DNA from: Natrinema versiforme JCM 10478 | GTDB lineage: Archaea > Halobacteriota > Halobacteria > Halobacteriales > Natrialbaceae | Assembly: GCF_000337195.1 (NCBI RefSeq) | Contig: NZ_AOID01000003.1 | Location: 1 to 64,000, forward strand | Direction of reading: 5' to 3' | DNA length: 64,000 bases | Shown: in pieces, positions 44,368-52,780 of the stretch | How positions within the stretch are numbered: the stretch's first letter is position 1 | How the letters are laid out: each line of letters opens with the position of its first letter | Notes under the pieces: model-generated | Told to the model about the DNA's origin: nothing | The model's database searches: none | What the model saw: only the letters and a program-made list of their open reading frames with translations | Position numbers and translations under genes: made by a program

Positions 44368-45546
44368 ATGGTGCTACAACTGTTCCCGATGCAAACCGCC
44401 GGCGCAGCCGTGTTGCTCGTCGGTGCCCTCGTCCTCGTTCTCGTCGTCGCCGCGCTGCTAAGCGCGATCGAGATCGTCGACGCCTACGAGAAGCGAGCCC
44501 TCACCGTCTTCGGCGAGTACCGCAAACTGCTCGAGCCGGGGATCAACTTCGTCCCGCCCTTCGTCTCGAACACGTACGCGTTCGATATGCGTACCCAGAC
44601 CCTGGACGTGCCCCGGCAGGAAGCGATCACCCGCGACAACTCGCCGGTGACCGCCGACGCCGTCGTCTACATCAAGGTGATGGACGCCAAGAAGGCGTTC
44701 CTGCAGGTCGACGACTACAAGAAGGCCGTCTCGAACCTCGCCCAGACCACCCTGCGTGCCGTACTGGGCGACATGGAACTGGACGACACGCTGAACAAGC
44801 GCCAAGAGATCAACGCCCGCATCCGCGAGGAACTCGACGAACCCACCGACGAGTGGGGTATTCGAGTGGAGTCGGTCGAGGTCCGCGAGGTCAACCCCTC
44901 GAAGGACGTCCAGCGCGCGATGGAGCAACAGACCTCCGCCGAGCGGAAACGCCGCGCCATGATCCTCGAGGCCCAAGGTGAACGCCGCAGCGCCGTCGAG
45001 AAGGCCGAAGGTGACAAGCAGAGCGAGATCATCCGCGCTCAGGGTGAGAAACAGAGCCAGATCCTCGAAGCGCAGGGTGACTCGATCTCGACCGTGTTGC
45101 GCGCCCGCTCCGCCGAATCGATGGGCGAACGCGCGATCATCGACAAGGGAATGGAGACGCTCGGCGACATCGGGCAGGGCGAGTCGACGACGTTCGTCAT
45201 GCCCCAAGAACTCACCTCGCTCGTCGGCCGCTACGGCAAGCACCTCTCGGGCAGCGACGTCGAGGGGAACGGTACCGACCTCGAGAGCCGCGAGTTCGAC
45301 GACGAGACCCGCGAACTGATCGGGTTAGACGACATCGCCGAGATCATCGGCGAGATCGATCAGGAAGCCGATATGGACGTCGAAGCGATGGAACAGGAGG
45401 CCCAAGCCATCAAGGAAGGCAAGGATCCCGCGGATATCTCGGATCCGGACGAGGTCATCGAGGAGATGGACCAGGACTTCCAGGGCCAGACCGACGGCGG
45501 CACCGAGATGCCGGCCGACGAGGACGAGTCGTCCTCGAGCGACTGA
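44368..45546 (+). CDS. SPFH/band 7 (stomatin/flotillin-like) protein
   Basis: A 392-residue protein. One N-terminal membrane helix (residues 11-35) is followed by the SPFH domain (YEKRALTVFGEYRKLLEPGINFVPPFV; DMRTQTLDVPRQEAITRDNSPVTADAVVYIKV) and a long coiled coil rich in Glu/Gln/Arg (ILEAQGERRSAVEKAEGDKQ). The end is acidic. It is the partner of NfeD and is thought to form membrane scaffolds that recruit proteases. The nfeD-SPFH order is a conserved pair. Confidence 0.93.
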   Translation: MVLQLFPMQTAGAAVLLVGALVLVLVVAALLSAIEIVDAYEKRALTVFGEYRKLLEPGINFVPPFVSNTYAFDMRTQTLDVPRQEAITRDNSPVTADAVVYIKVMDAKKAFLQVDDYKKAVSNLAQTTLRAVLGDMELDDTLNKRQEINARIREELDEPTDEWGIRVESVEVREVNPSKDVQRAMEQQTSAERKRRAMILEAQGERRSAVEKAEGDKQSEIIRAQGEKQSQILEAQGDSISTVLRARSAESMGERAIIDKGMETLGDIGQGESTTFVMPQELTSLVGRYGKHLSGSDVEGNGTDLESREFDDETRELIGLDDIAEIIGEIDQEADMDVEAMEQEAQAIKEGKDPADISDPDEVIEEMDQDFQGQTDGGTEMPADEDESSSSD

Positions 45547-45753
45547 TCGTCTCCGTTCCGTTCGATCGCGGTCGATCCGTCTCAGGTGCCGTCGATTCGC
45601 GTTCTTTCTCTCTGTCTCTCGCTCGCAACCGTCTGCGTACCGTTCGCGCTCATCGCTCGGAGCAACGTATTGAGCTCCTAACTGGTAATACTCGGTGAAC
45701 AAAGCGGAGCGAAACCTGTTTTACGTGTCACGCCGTTGTGGACGGTAGTAGGT

Positions 45754-46371
45754 ATGACAGCACCCGATGGGGTCGACGACGAGAAACGAGCGACCCTGCG
45801 CCGATTCGCCGCCCTCGGTGCCGCCTCCCCGCTGGTCGGACGCTCCGATTCAGCGGCGGCTGACACGGGTGAAAGCGACGCGCGCGACGCCATCGCGGGC
45901 TATCTCTCCACGACGCCCGGCGCGCACTTCTCGAAGATCCGCGACGACTTGCAACTCGGGACCGGCGAAACCCAACACCACCTCCGCCGGCTCGAGGAAC
46001 TCGAGGCCATCGAACGCTATCGCGACGGCGACTACAAGCGGTTCGTCACGGCCGGCCGGTTCGACGAATTCGAAAAACGCGCGCTCGGCTACCTCCGCCG
46101 GGAGACCCCACGAGGGATGCTGATCGAACTGCTCTTGAACTCGGACGCCACCGCCGGCGACCTCGCGACGGCGCTTGAGGTTTCCCCGCCGACGGTGAGC
46201 AAGTACGCCGGCGAACTCGAGGAGGCCGGGCTGCTCTCCCGTGACGACGGCTACGCCGTCGAACGACCCGAGACGGTGCTGGTACTGGTCGTCGGTCACG
46301 CGGACTCCTTCGGCGACCGCGCGCGGACGCTCGCTCGAGACGCGGATCAGTTCCTCGAGTATCAGCCCTGA
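45754..46371 (+). CDS. tandem winged-helix regulator with a Tat-like N-terminus
   Basis: A 205-residue protein. Two winged helices are at about residues 45-95 (AHFSKIRDDLQLGTGETQHHLRRLEE) and 125-165 (ATAGDLATALEVSPPTVSKYAGELEEAGLL). The N-terminus reads TLRRFAALGAASPLVG, which has a twin-arginine-like RR followed by a short hydrophobic stretch. This is odd for a cytosolic regulator and could be a membrane tether or chance. The start at 45754 (MTAPDG) is favoured over a TTG six codons earlier. The gene follows the NfeD-SPFH pair on the same strand, 207 nt away. Confidence 0.72.
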   Translation: MTAPDGVDDEKRATLRRFAALGAASPLVGRSDSAAADTGESDARDAIAGYLSTTPGAHFSKIRDDLQLGTGETQHHLRRLEELEAIERYRDGDYKRFVTAGRFDEFEKRALGYLRRETPRGMLIELLLNSDATAGDLATALEVSPPTVSKYAGELEEAGLLSRDDGYAVERPETVLVLVVGHADSFGDRARTLARDADQFLEYQP

Positions 46372-46423
46372 CTGTCTGGGGTACAGAACTGTTACTCGGC
46401 GGTAAGACCTCCTTACCGCGATA

Positions 46424-47083
46424 TTATGACGACCCGTCCGACTCGAGCAGCGACGCGAGTTCGGTCAGCGACGCGAGGTCGTGGGTCGCATCGACCGACT
46501 GCTCGCGGTTGTGGGGCCGCCGGAGGAACGCGGTCTCGAGACCGGCCGCGTGCCCGGCGGTCACGTCTGTAACCGAATCGCCGACGTAGATCCCGCTCGT
46601 AACGTCGAGGGCCTCGAATGCCTCTTCGATGTAGGAGGGGTCGGGTTTGCGCCGCTCGTAGCCCTTGACCGTCGGGTCCCGGCCGCGGACGACATCGAAC
46701 TCGAACCCGTAGTAGTCGGCGACGAACTCGGCGGTCTCGTGGCGGTTGTTGGTGACGAGTCCGATCGCCGTTCGCTCGCCGAGCTCGTGAATCGCGTCGA
46801 TATCGTCGTAGGTGCCGCGCTCGCCCGACCGAAGCCGGTCGTGGGTGCCGCTCGAGGCGTGTGTCTCTTTCTGTTTCCAGAACTGTGCGAGATCGATCTC
46901 GAGATCCCGGCAGTGTCTCCGAATCCGTTCGTGGTCGTGCTCCCTGAAATCGCGGCGCTGCGACGGCGTCGGGTCGACCCCGAGGTCGTCGAGGGCTGCG
47001 TCGGCGGCGTCGGCGTACACCTGCGGGTGCGTCCGCGGCCCCTCGAGGATGACGCCGTCCATATCGAACAGTACTGCCGTCAT
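46424..47083 (-). CDS. HAD-superfamily hydrolase
   Basis: A 219-residue haloacid-dehalogenase-type phosphatase. Motif I is LFDMDGVILEG (nucleophile Asp), motif II is IGLVTNNRHE, motif III includes the Lys-Pro-Asp of RRKPDPSY, and motif IV is YVGDSVTDVTAG. The cap (residues 20-90) is helical. This is the phosphoglycolate-phosphatase-like subfamily; the substrate is unknown. Confidence 0.85.
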   Translation of the reverse strand: MTAVLFDMDGVILEGPRTHPQVYADAADAALDDLGVDPTPSQRRDFREHDHERIRRHCRDLEIDLAQFWKQKETHASSGTHDRLRSGERGTYDDIDAIHELGERTAIGLVTNNRHETAEFVADYYGFEFDVVRGRDPTVKGYERRKPDPSYIEEAFEALDVTSGIYVGDSVTDVTAGHAAGLETAFLRRPHNREQSVDATHDLASLTELASLLESDGSS

Positions 47084-47192
47084 GCCCCGATATTGAGGGC
47101 TCGCGATAGAAGAGCGTTCGCGTCGCTATCAGCGGCGGTTCGTTACGATCGGTAAACCGAGAGCAGAAACGGACCGCGCGACTGCAGCCGAC

Positions 47193-47426
47193 TTACGCGT
47201 CGACTTTCCAGGTGGTACTCGAGGAATACCCCCACTTCTCGATCTCGACGTCGTAGTCGCCCTCTTGAAGTGCGGTGATGTTCGAGCCGACCTCTTTCGC
47301 CGTCATACCGAGCTCCTTGCCGATGAGGCGGGATTTGAAGTACGTCTTCGTCGCCGCATTGTTTCGGAGGTACTCCAGAATCCGCTGTTGTTTGCTCGTG
47401 AGGTCGGGGGCCATTGCAGTGCTCAT
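47193..47426 (-). CDS. DUF7123 family small protein
   Basis: A 77-residue winged-helix-like protein: LTSKQQRILEYLRNNAATKTYFKSRLIGKELGMTAKEVGSNITAL. The fold suggests DNA binding, but no target is known. A TATA-like CCCTAAGGG on the minus strand is 27 nt before the ATG at 47426, with a 17-bp direct repeat just upstream of it. Longer frames extend over the repeat region and are rejected. Confidence 0.75.
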   Translation of the reverse strand: MSTAMAPDLTSKQQRILEYLRNNAATKTYFKSRLIGKELGMTAKEVGSNITALQEGDYDVEIEKWGYSSSTTWKVDA

Positions 47427-47460
47427 ACACGAACGGATGACAGGAACACCCTTAGGGGGT

Positions 47461-47477
47461 TTGGTACGTGCGGTTAA
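47461..47477. repeat. 17-bp direct repeat, unit 1
   Basis: TTGGTACGTGCGGTTAA is identical to the unit at 47541-47557, 80 bp away. It is 35-51 nt before the DUF7123 start codon, just beyond the TATA element. A partial copy (CGTGCGGTT) lies at 47489-47497. Confidence 0.7.
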
Positions 47478-47540
47478 CCCGCTCCAGTCGTGCGGTTTCC
47501 CCGGGGCGTAATGAGATACTAACCGGGCGGAAAGGTTTCG

Positions 47541-47557
47541 TTGGTACGTGCGGTTAA
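47541..47557. repeat. 17-bp direct repeat, unit 2
   Basis: This is an exact copy of 47461-47477. It is followed by the A/T-rich TATATA stretch at about 47556-47562. The gap 47427-47667 holds only these repeats and promoter-like sequence. Confidence 0.7.
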
Positions 47558-47667
47558 TATATACTGCCCGCTGACTGTCGTTTGTTCGTGATGGTTTCCG
47601 GCCGACGGGATCCGATCGGAATTTCGATTGCCACAATGTGAGCGGGGCCCGTCACAGCGGCCGAGAG

Positions 47668-48192
47668 TCACGTATCGATGTCGTAATACCCTGTTACGAA
47701 CGGTCCGAACGAAGCCGCAACCGCCTCGCCCAGCGCTTGTGTCCTGCTCGTCAAGCCGTCGGTGAGCGCGCCCGCGGCTCCCTCGGCCTCGGCGACGTTC
47801 TCGGTGCCGAGCAGGTCGTCCATGACCGGTCCCAGCTCCGCGCCGTCCGCGACCCGTTCGGCAACCCGGTCGGGAAGGCGAAGCGTCGGCCCGCCGCCGC
47901 GCTCGAGTCGATCGCCGTCGGTGACGGCTCCCCACATGATCAGGGAGAGCTTCGGTGTCGCCCCGAGCCGAACGACCCCGCCCTCGAGGCCGACGCCGTA
48001 GTCTGCCTCGGTCGCCGCGAGTGCGCGCCGGGCGCGGTTCTCGGCACCGGAAACCGTCTCCTCGAGCGATCGCGGCTGTTCGCTCACCCCGGAGTCGACG
48101 TCGACGGCGGTTACGGTCGGTTCGTACCGCTCGAGCGTGCGTTCGACCGCGTCGATCTTGACCGGGTTCGTGCTGCCGACTGCGAGTTCCAT
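47668..48192 (-). CDS. inosine/xanthosine triphosphatase (YjjX/DUF84 family)
   Basis: A 174-residue NTPase that removes non-canonical ITP and XTP. The start MELAVGSTNPVKIDAVERTLE and the segment SGVSEQPRSLEETVSGAENRARRALAA, with VGLEGGVV, are family markers. The ATG at 48192 is used; an in-frame codon five residues earlier is possible. Its cleaning role matches no neighbour in particular. Confidence 0.85.
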   Translation of the reverse strand: MELAVGSTNPVKIDAVERTLERYEPTVTAVDVDSGVSEQPRSLEETVSGAENRARRALAATEADYGVGLEGGVVRLGATPKLSLIMWGAVTDGDRLERGGGPTLRLPDRVAERVADGAELGPVMDDLLGTENVAEAEGAAGALTDGLTSRTQALGEAVAASFGPFVTGYYDIDT

Positions 48193-48420
48193 ACCGGGCG
48201 TCCGCACGGAGCGGAGTTGGCACCTCCGATTCCGCCTGCGGCGGTCGTCTTCTCTGCTTCAATGTTTCTATTTATCATGCTCGTTCGCCCGAATTACCCG
48301 TTTTCGAGGGATATGGGGGAGCGATTTCGAAACCATTAAACCTCGAGTCTCTGAACGTGAGAGGTAACGGATCCGTCCGGGCTTTTGCAATCGGTTCGGC
48401 CGGGCAGCAATCGCCATCGT

Positions 48421-49404
48421 ATGACTAACGCACCATCGAACACGAGAGTACGACGTAGCGAACCCGAAACGAACGAACAGGAGACCGAGAGCGAGGAGCA
48501 GCAGGATCTGGTCTGCCCTGAGTGTGCCGGCAACCTCGTCGTCGACGACGAGCACGGCGAGACCGTCTGTGAGGACTGCGGACTGGTCGTCGAGGAAGAC
48601 TCCGTCGACCGCGGTCCCGAGTGGCGAGCCTTCGACGCCGCCGAGAAAAACGAGAAGTCCCGCGTGGGTGCACCCACGACGAACACGATGCACGACAAGG
48701 GGCTCTCGACGAACATCGACTGGCGAAACAAGGACGCCTACGGCAACTCCCTGGGCTCGCGCCAGCGCGAGAAGATGCAGCGCCTGCGCAAGTGGAACGA
48801 GCGCTTCCGCACCCGCGACTCCAAGGAGCGCAACCTGAAACAGGCGCTGGGCGAGATCGACCGGATGGCGAGCGCGCTCGGCCTCCCGACGAACGTCCGC
48901 GAGACCGCGTCGGTCATCTACCGCCGCGCGCTCGACGAGGACCTGCTGCCGGGCCGCTCCATCGAGGGCGTCTCGACGGCCTGTGTCTACGCCGCCGCCC
49001 GACAGGCCGGCGTCCCCCGGAGCCTCGACGAGATCGCCGACGTCTCCCGCGTCGAGAAAAACGAGATCGCGCGCACCTACCGCTACGTGGTCCGCGAACT
49101 GGGCCTCGAGGTCCAGCCGGCCGACCCCGAGAGCTACGTCCCCCGCTTCGCCTCGGGACTCGAACTCTCCGACGAGGCCGAACACCGCGCGCGGAGCCTG
49201 CTCCAGAACGCCAAGGAAAAGGGCGTCCACAGCGGCAAGTCGCCGGTCGGCCTCGCGGCCGCCGCGGTCTACGCCGCGGCGCTCCTGACCAACGAGAAGA
49301 CCACGCAGGCCGCCGTCTCCGACGTGGCCGACATCTCCGAAGTCACCATCCGAAACCGCTATCACGAACTCCTCGAGGCCGAGGAGACCATCGGGATGGC
49401 CTAA
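48421..49404 (+). CDS. tfb: transcription initiation factor IIB (TFB)
   Basis: A 327-residue TFB, which bridges TBP and RNA polymerase at promoters. The N-terminal zinc ribbon LVCPECAGNLVVDDEHGETVCEDCGLV has the four cysteines. The B-reader region PEWRAFDAAEK and the B-linker follow, then two cyclin repeats (ASALGLPTNVRETASVIYRRA; SPVGLAAAAVYAAALLTNEK) ending with VSDVADISEVTIRNRYHEL, the C-terminal HTH that reads the BRE. Haloarchaea carry several TFBs; which paralogue this is cannot be told. A CATTAAACC element is about 80 nt before the ATG, so a leader of about 55 nt is likely. Confidence 0.95.
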   Translation: MTNAPSNTRVRRSEPETNEQETESEEQQDLVCPECAGNLVVDDEHGETVCEDCGLVVEEDSVDRGPEWRAFDAAEKNEKSRVGAPTTNTMHDKGLSTNIDWRNKDAYGNSLGSRQREKMQRLRKWNERFRTRDSKERNLKQALGEIDRMASALGLPTNVRETASVIYRRALDEDLLPGRSIEGVSTACVYAAARQAGVPRSLDEIADVSRVEKNEIARTYRYVVRELGLEVQPADPESYVPRFASGLELSDEAEHRARSLLQNAKEKGVHSGKSPVGLAAAAVYAAALLTNEKTTQAAVSDVADISEVTIRNRYHELLEAEETIGMA

Positions 49405-49480
49405 CGCGGGCGACGCACGCCCACGCCGACACTCGCCGAAACGACACCGTTTTTGTCGCTCTCGCTCCCACTCCATAGCA

Positions 49481-50155
49481 ATGGGACTGGATTTCGACTC
49501 GTTCGTCCTCGCAGCCGCGACGGCGAATCTCTCCGACGAACCCGCAGCCCGCGAGCACGCGGACGCGATCGAATTTCGGATGGACCTGGCCGACGAACCC
49601 CTGGCCGCGCTCGAGGACTACGACGGCGAGTTACCGATTTTGGCGACGAACCGCGCCGAGTGGGAAGGCGGGGAAGCGACCGACGAGGGACGACTCGAGG
49701 CGCTCGCCGAGGCGACTGCATTCGATGCCGTCGATGCGATCGACGTCGAACTCGAGTCGATCCTCGAGGGTGAAGCCGAGGAGTTGCTCGAGACGGCCCG
49801 CGAGCGCGGCGTTTCGATCGTCGCGTCAGCCCACGATTTCGAGGGAACGCCGCCCCGCAAAGAGATGGTCCGGACGCTGACAGAGGCCGGCAAGTACGCC
49901 GACGTGGCGAAGCTGGCGGTGACTGCGGAGTCGAAGGTGGACACGCTCGCGTTACTCTCTGCGACCGAGCAGCTGACCTCACACGGCGATACCGTGGCGA
50001 CGATGGCGATGGGCGAAGTGGGGAGTCACACTCGAGCGGTAGCTCCTGTGTACGGGTCGAAAATTGGCTACGCCCCCGTGGATCCTGCGGATGCGACTGC
50101 GCCGGGGCAGTACGACCTCGAGACGCTCGCCGATCTGGTCGCACGACTCGCGTGA
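49481..50155 (+). CDS. aroD: 3-dehydroquinate dehydratase, type I
   Basis: A 224-residue TIM-barrel enzyme that turns 3-dehydroquinate into 3-dehydroshikimate. The start GLDFDSFVLAAATANLSD is followed by AIEFRMDLADEP, IVASAHDFEGTP (catalytic His) and VAKLAVTAESK (Schiff-base Lys), and the C-terminal MGEVGSHTRAVAPVYGSKIGYAPV. CGTTTTTGTC is 28 nt before the ATG, so the transcript is probably leaderless. It fits with the DHQ synthase II gene 550 nt beyond its end and ADH synthase at 57.1 kb. Confidence 0.93.
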   Translation: MGLDFDSFVLAAATANLSDEPAAREHADAIEFRMDLADEPLAALEDYDGELPILATNRAEWEGGEATDEGRLEALAEATAFDAVDAIDVELESILEGEAEELLETARERGVSIVASAHDFEGTPPRKEMVRTLTEAGKYADVAKLAVTAESKVDTLALLSATEQLTSHGDTVATMAMGEVGSHTRAVAPVYGSKIGYAPVDPADATAPGQYDLETLADLVARLA

Positions 50156-50214
50156 GCTGAAAACAACGAGAATCGGAATGTTAAGGGCAGGGGCTCCCTA
50201 CCATCCCACATACA

Positions 50215-50652
50215 ATGACATGGCTCCGTGCGCTTCTCGCCGCCGGCCTCTCCGTGATCATGCCCGGCGCGGGTCACGTTCTCATTCGGGACTGGCTGCG
50301 CGCCGCCGCGTTCGCGGGACTTTTCGTGTCGGCGAGCGCCCTCTTTCTTCCGATCGACCAGCTGACGGCCGCCGGGCCGGTAACGAGCGTCGACGATATT
50401 ACCGTGTACGCGGACATCATGGCCGCGGAGACCGACGCGATAGCGCAGTTCCTCCTCTCGTTTATCGCGCTGTTCGCCGCGATCGATTCGACGTTTCGCG
50501 CGCTCGGCCACTCCTCGGTCGGGGCCGACGCCACGGAGGGGCCGACCTGTCCCGAGTGTGGCAAAGAAATCGATGCGGATCTCGAGTTCTGTCACTGGTG
50601 TACGACCCGCCTCGAGCCCGTCGATCCCGAGGCGGAGACGAACGATCTCTGA
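50215..50652 (+). CDS. membrane protein with C-terminal zinc ribbon
   Basis: A 145-residue protein with a hydrophobic N-terminal half (three segments: LAAGLSVIMPGAGHVLI, FAGLFVSASALFL, LLSFIALFAAIDS) and a C-terminal zinc ribbon CPECGKEIDADLEFCHWC (two CxxC). It resembles the DUF7575 family of haloarchaea. A metal-sensing or protein-interaction role is likely. The DHQ synthase gene follows convergently. Confidence 0.72.
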   Translation: MTWLRALLAAGLSVIMPGAGHVLIRDWLRAAAFAGLFVSASALFLPIDQLTAAGPVTSVDDITVYADIMAAETDAIAQFLLSFIALFAAIDSTFRALGHSSVGADATEGPTCPECGKEIDADLEFCHWCTTRLEPVDPEAETNDL

Positions 50653-50706
50653 AGCGAGCGACGGAGACGACTGTGGTGGACGACTGAGTCGACCGATCGA
50701 AACCCG

Positions 50707-51909
50707 TTACTTCTCGATGATGCTTTCTTCGACCGGCTCGCCGAAGTGGCGGGCCGTGTTCTCGGCGTACAGGAGGATCTCGTCGCCGGCCTCGAGGTCC
50801 GTGACGGCCTTCCGGCCCGCTTCGGCGGCGACCTTGATCGTCTCGGCGTTCTGGAGTAGCGTCTCGACGCGGTCGCCGTCCTCGGTCTCGAGCGCGACGC
50901 GGAACATCGGCCGCTGCTCGATCTTGACCCGACCGACGATGGCTTCGCGGGTGTTGCCGTCGGTGTCGACGACCTGGACCTCGTCGCCGCTCTGGAGCTC
51001 CGAGAGGTACTTCGTGCCGCCGTCGGGCGTTCGGACGTAGGCGTGGACCGCGCCTGCGTTGACCCGGAACGGCCGCGAGGCGACGTAGGGCGATTCTGCG
51101 GTTTCGGCGTGGACGAAGACCAGTCCGCGGCTCATCGATCCGACGAGCATCCCCTCGTCGTGCTCGAGCAGACTGCCCGTATCGATGCAGACTCGGTCCG
51201 CGCTGCCCGCCCGTTCGACCTCGAGCACTTCGGCGTACTCGAGGTCGAGGCGTTCGCGTGCGGCCTGATCGCGCATTTCGACGGTCTTGCGAATCTCGTC
51301 GGGGTCCCCGGAGTCGAGCAGGACGGCGTCGGACCCGATCTCGAGGGTCTCGAAGGCCGTTTTGGCCTCCTCGGCGCTGGTGACGCCCGCGACGAGGTCG
51401 GTCTCGTCGCCGATGCGGGCGATCAGGTTCTCGAGGGGGATGATCGTCCAGTCCTCGCCGACGACGATCGTGTGGTCGGCTTCCTCGGCGGCGGTCTCAG
51501 CGAAGCGCTCGTACTCCTTGCCGAGGATGCGGACGTACGCGCCGCGTTCGAAGTCGCCGTTCCGGCGCAGCGTCGAGAGGTCCGCCGACCCCGAGAAGTC
51601 CTCGGGCAGGTCGATGGTGGCGTCGCCTTCGCCGTCTTTCCCGACGACGATCGCGTCCGCCTGCGAGGCCGGTTCCGTGTCGCTTGCGCCGTCGGCCTCG
51701 GCGTCGTCGATGTCGTCGACCAGCGTCACGTCCCCGTCGGTCCGGAACGCGGCGACGTTGATATCGCCCAGTTCCCGGACGCGGGACACGTCGTCCTCGT
51801 CGACCAGTACCCAGTCTGCACCCGCCTCGAGCGCGGCGGTGATCCGCTCCCGGCGGTCGTCCCAGTCGCCGACGGTGTCGTCGGCTTTTACCCAGACAGC
51901 TCGCGTCAT
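50707..51909 (-). CDS. aroB': 3-dehydroquinate synthase II (archaeal type)
   Basis: A 400-residue archaeal DHQ synthase that converts 2-amino-3,7-dideoxy-threo-hept-6-ulosonate to 3-dehydroquinate, bypassing DAHP. It starts TRAVWVKADDTVGDWDDR and has the conserved blocks VGEDWTIIPLENLIA, YAEVLEVERAGSADRVCIDTGSLL, MLVGSMSRGLVFVHAET and RPFRVNAGAVHAYV. The ATG at 51909 gives the family length; no clear TATA element is seen upstream. Near residue 80 the stretch ADGASDTEPASQADAIVVG includes an extra low-complexity piece that carries 8-bp inverted-repeat arms in the DNA (51664-51700). Confidence 0.93.
   Translation of the reverse strand: MTRAVWVKADDTVGDWDDRRERITAALEAGADWVLVDEDDVSRVRELGDINVAAFRTDGDVTLVDDIDDAEADGASDTEPASQADAIVVGKDGEGDATIDLPEDFSGSADLSTLRRNGDFERGAYVRILGKEYERFAETAAEEADHTIVVGEDWTIIPLENLIARIGDETDLVAGVTSAEEAKTAFETLEIGSDAVLLDSGDPDEIRKTVEMRDQAARERLDLEYAEVLEVERAGSADRVCIDTGSLLEHDEGMLVGSMSRGLVFVHAETAESPYVASRPFRVNAGAVHAYVRTPDGGTKYLSELQSGDEVQVVDTDGNTREAIVGRVKIEQRPMFRVALETEDGDRVETLLQNAETIKVAAEAGRKAVTDLEAGDEILLYAENTARHFGEPVEESIIEK
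51664..51700 (-). repeat. Inverted repeat in the DHQ synthase II coding sequence
   Basis: CGAGGCCG (51664-51671) and CGGCCTCG (51693-51700) are perfect 8-bp arms 21 nt apart. They fall in the Ser/Asp/Glu-rich linker and are a weaker case of the in-frame insertions in metG, trpA and trpB. Confidence 0.4.
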
Positions 51910-52143
51910 AAATCGACCCTCGGAGGGAACCGGCTTGAACGTGGCGAATCGAGCAGGAACGTCAGACAGCTCGAGCAATACCGGACTATCGGCCGTCTCG
52001 CCGAATCAGGTCTCTGAGTCCCATACCGTCGTAACTGACAGAACTGTACAGATACCGACGATAGTGTCGAAAGTAACGATAGTAACAATAGTTCGAATAC
52101 CTTCTCAGAAGTTGATAATACCCGTCCGGACGAACGGGTTGAT

Positions 52144-52725
52144 ATGGGTCAGCGCCACCTCGATGAGACCGAACTGACGATCGACTGCGCCGCCCGCCGT
52201 CTCGAGGTGGAACCCGCGGCCGAGATTGCTCGCGCGGCGTTCGACCACGCGGGCGAGCTGGCTGCCCTCGAGTACGGCCGACCCGCGGCCGTGCTGGGTG
52301 CCGTCCGGCTCGCGTGTCGGCGCACGGACGTCACCGAACCCGCCCTCGGACGGCTCGAGGACGCGTTCGATGTCGATCCGGATCGAGTCGTCGCGGCCGA
52401 CCGGGTGCTGGCGGAGCACCTGATGTCACCCGCCGACGACGCCGAGATCCGCTCGCTGCGCCAGACACTCATCGTGGCACGAGAAGTGCTGGCCGCGGTC
52501 GAGCGCGGCCGCGGCGCTGGCCCCGAACTCCCGGGCTCGCACCTCGCTGACGCCGCGCCCTTCCTGCTCGCGCGGGCAAGCAGCCACCTCGATTCCCGCA
52601 CCGACCGCGAGTTTCGGGGGCTCGAGCCGGCGGCGCTTCGCGACCATATCGAGCGCCTCGAGGCAGACCTCGAGCTGGCTCGACTGGGTACGGACCTGTA
52701 CGCGCGGGTCTCCGACGAGGAGTGA
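52144..52725 (+). CDS. conserved haloarchaeal protein with a TFB-cyclin-like helical domain
   Basis: A 193-residue, mostly helical protein. The segment EIARAAFDHAGELAALEYGRPAAVLGAVRLACRRTDVTEPALGRLEDAF followed by VAADRVLAEHL can be laid over the second cyclin repeat of the window's own TFB (AARS-type helix, GKSPVGLAAAAVY, then an HTH). There is no zinc ribbon or B-reader, so it cannot be a full TFB. It could bind DNA or compete with TFB, which is a guess. TTGATAATACCC is 28 nt before the ATG. It ends convergently with the HFX_2341 regulator gene. Confidence 0.6.
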   Translation: MGQRHLDETELTIDCAARRLEVEPAAEIARAAFDHAGELAALEYGRPAAVLGAVRLACRRTDVTEPALGRLEDAFDVDPDRVVAADRVLAEHLMSPADDAEIRSLRQTLIVAREVLAAVERGRGAGPELPGSHLADAAPFLLARASSHLDSRTDREFRGLEPAALRDHIERLEADLELARLGTDLYARVSDEE

Positions 52726-52780
52726 CTGCTGTCGCCCCACCGCTGACGTCCACCCCTCCACCGATGCCACCGCCCCAATC

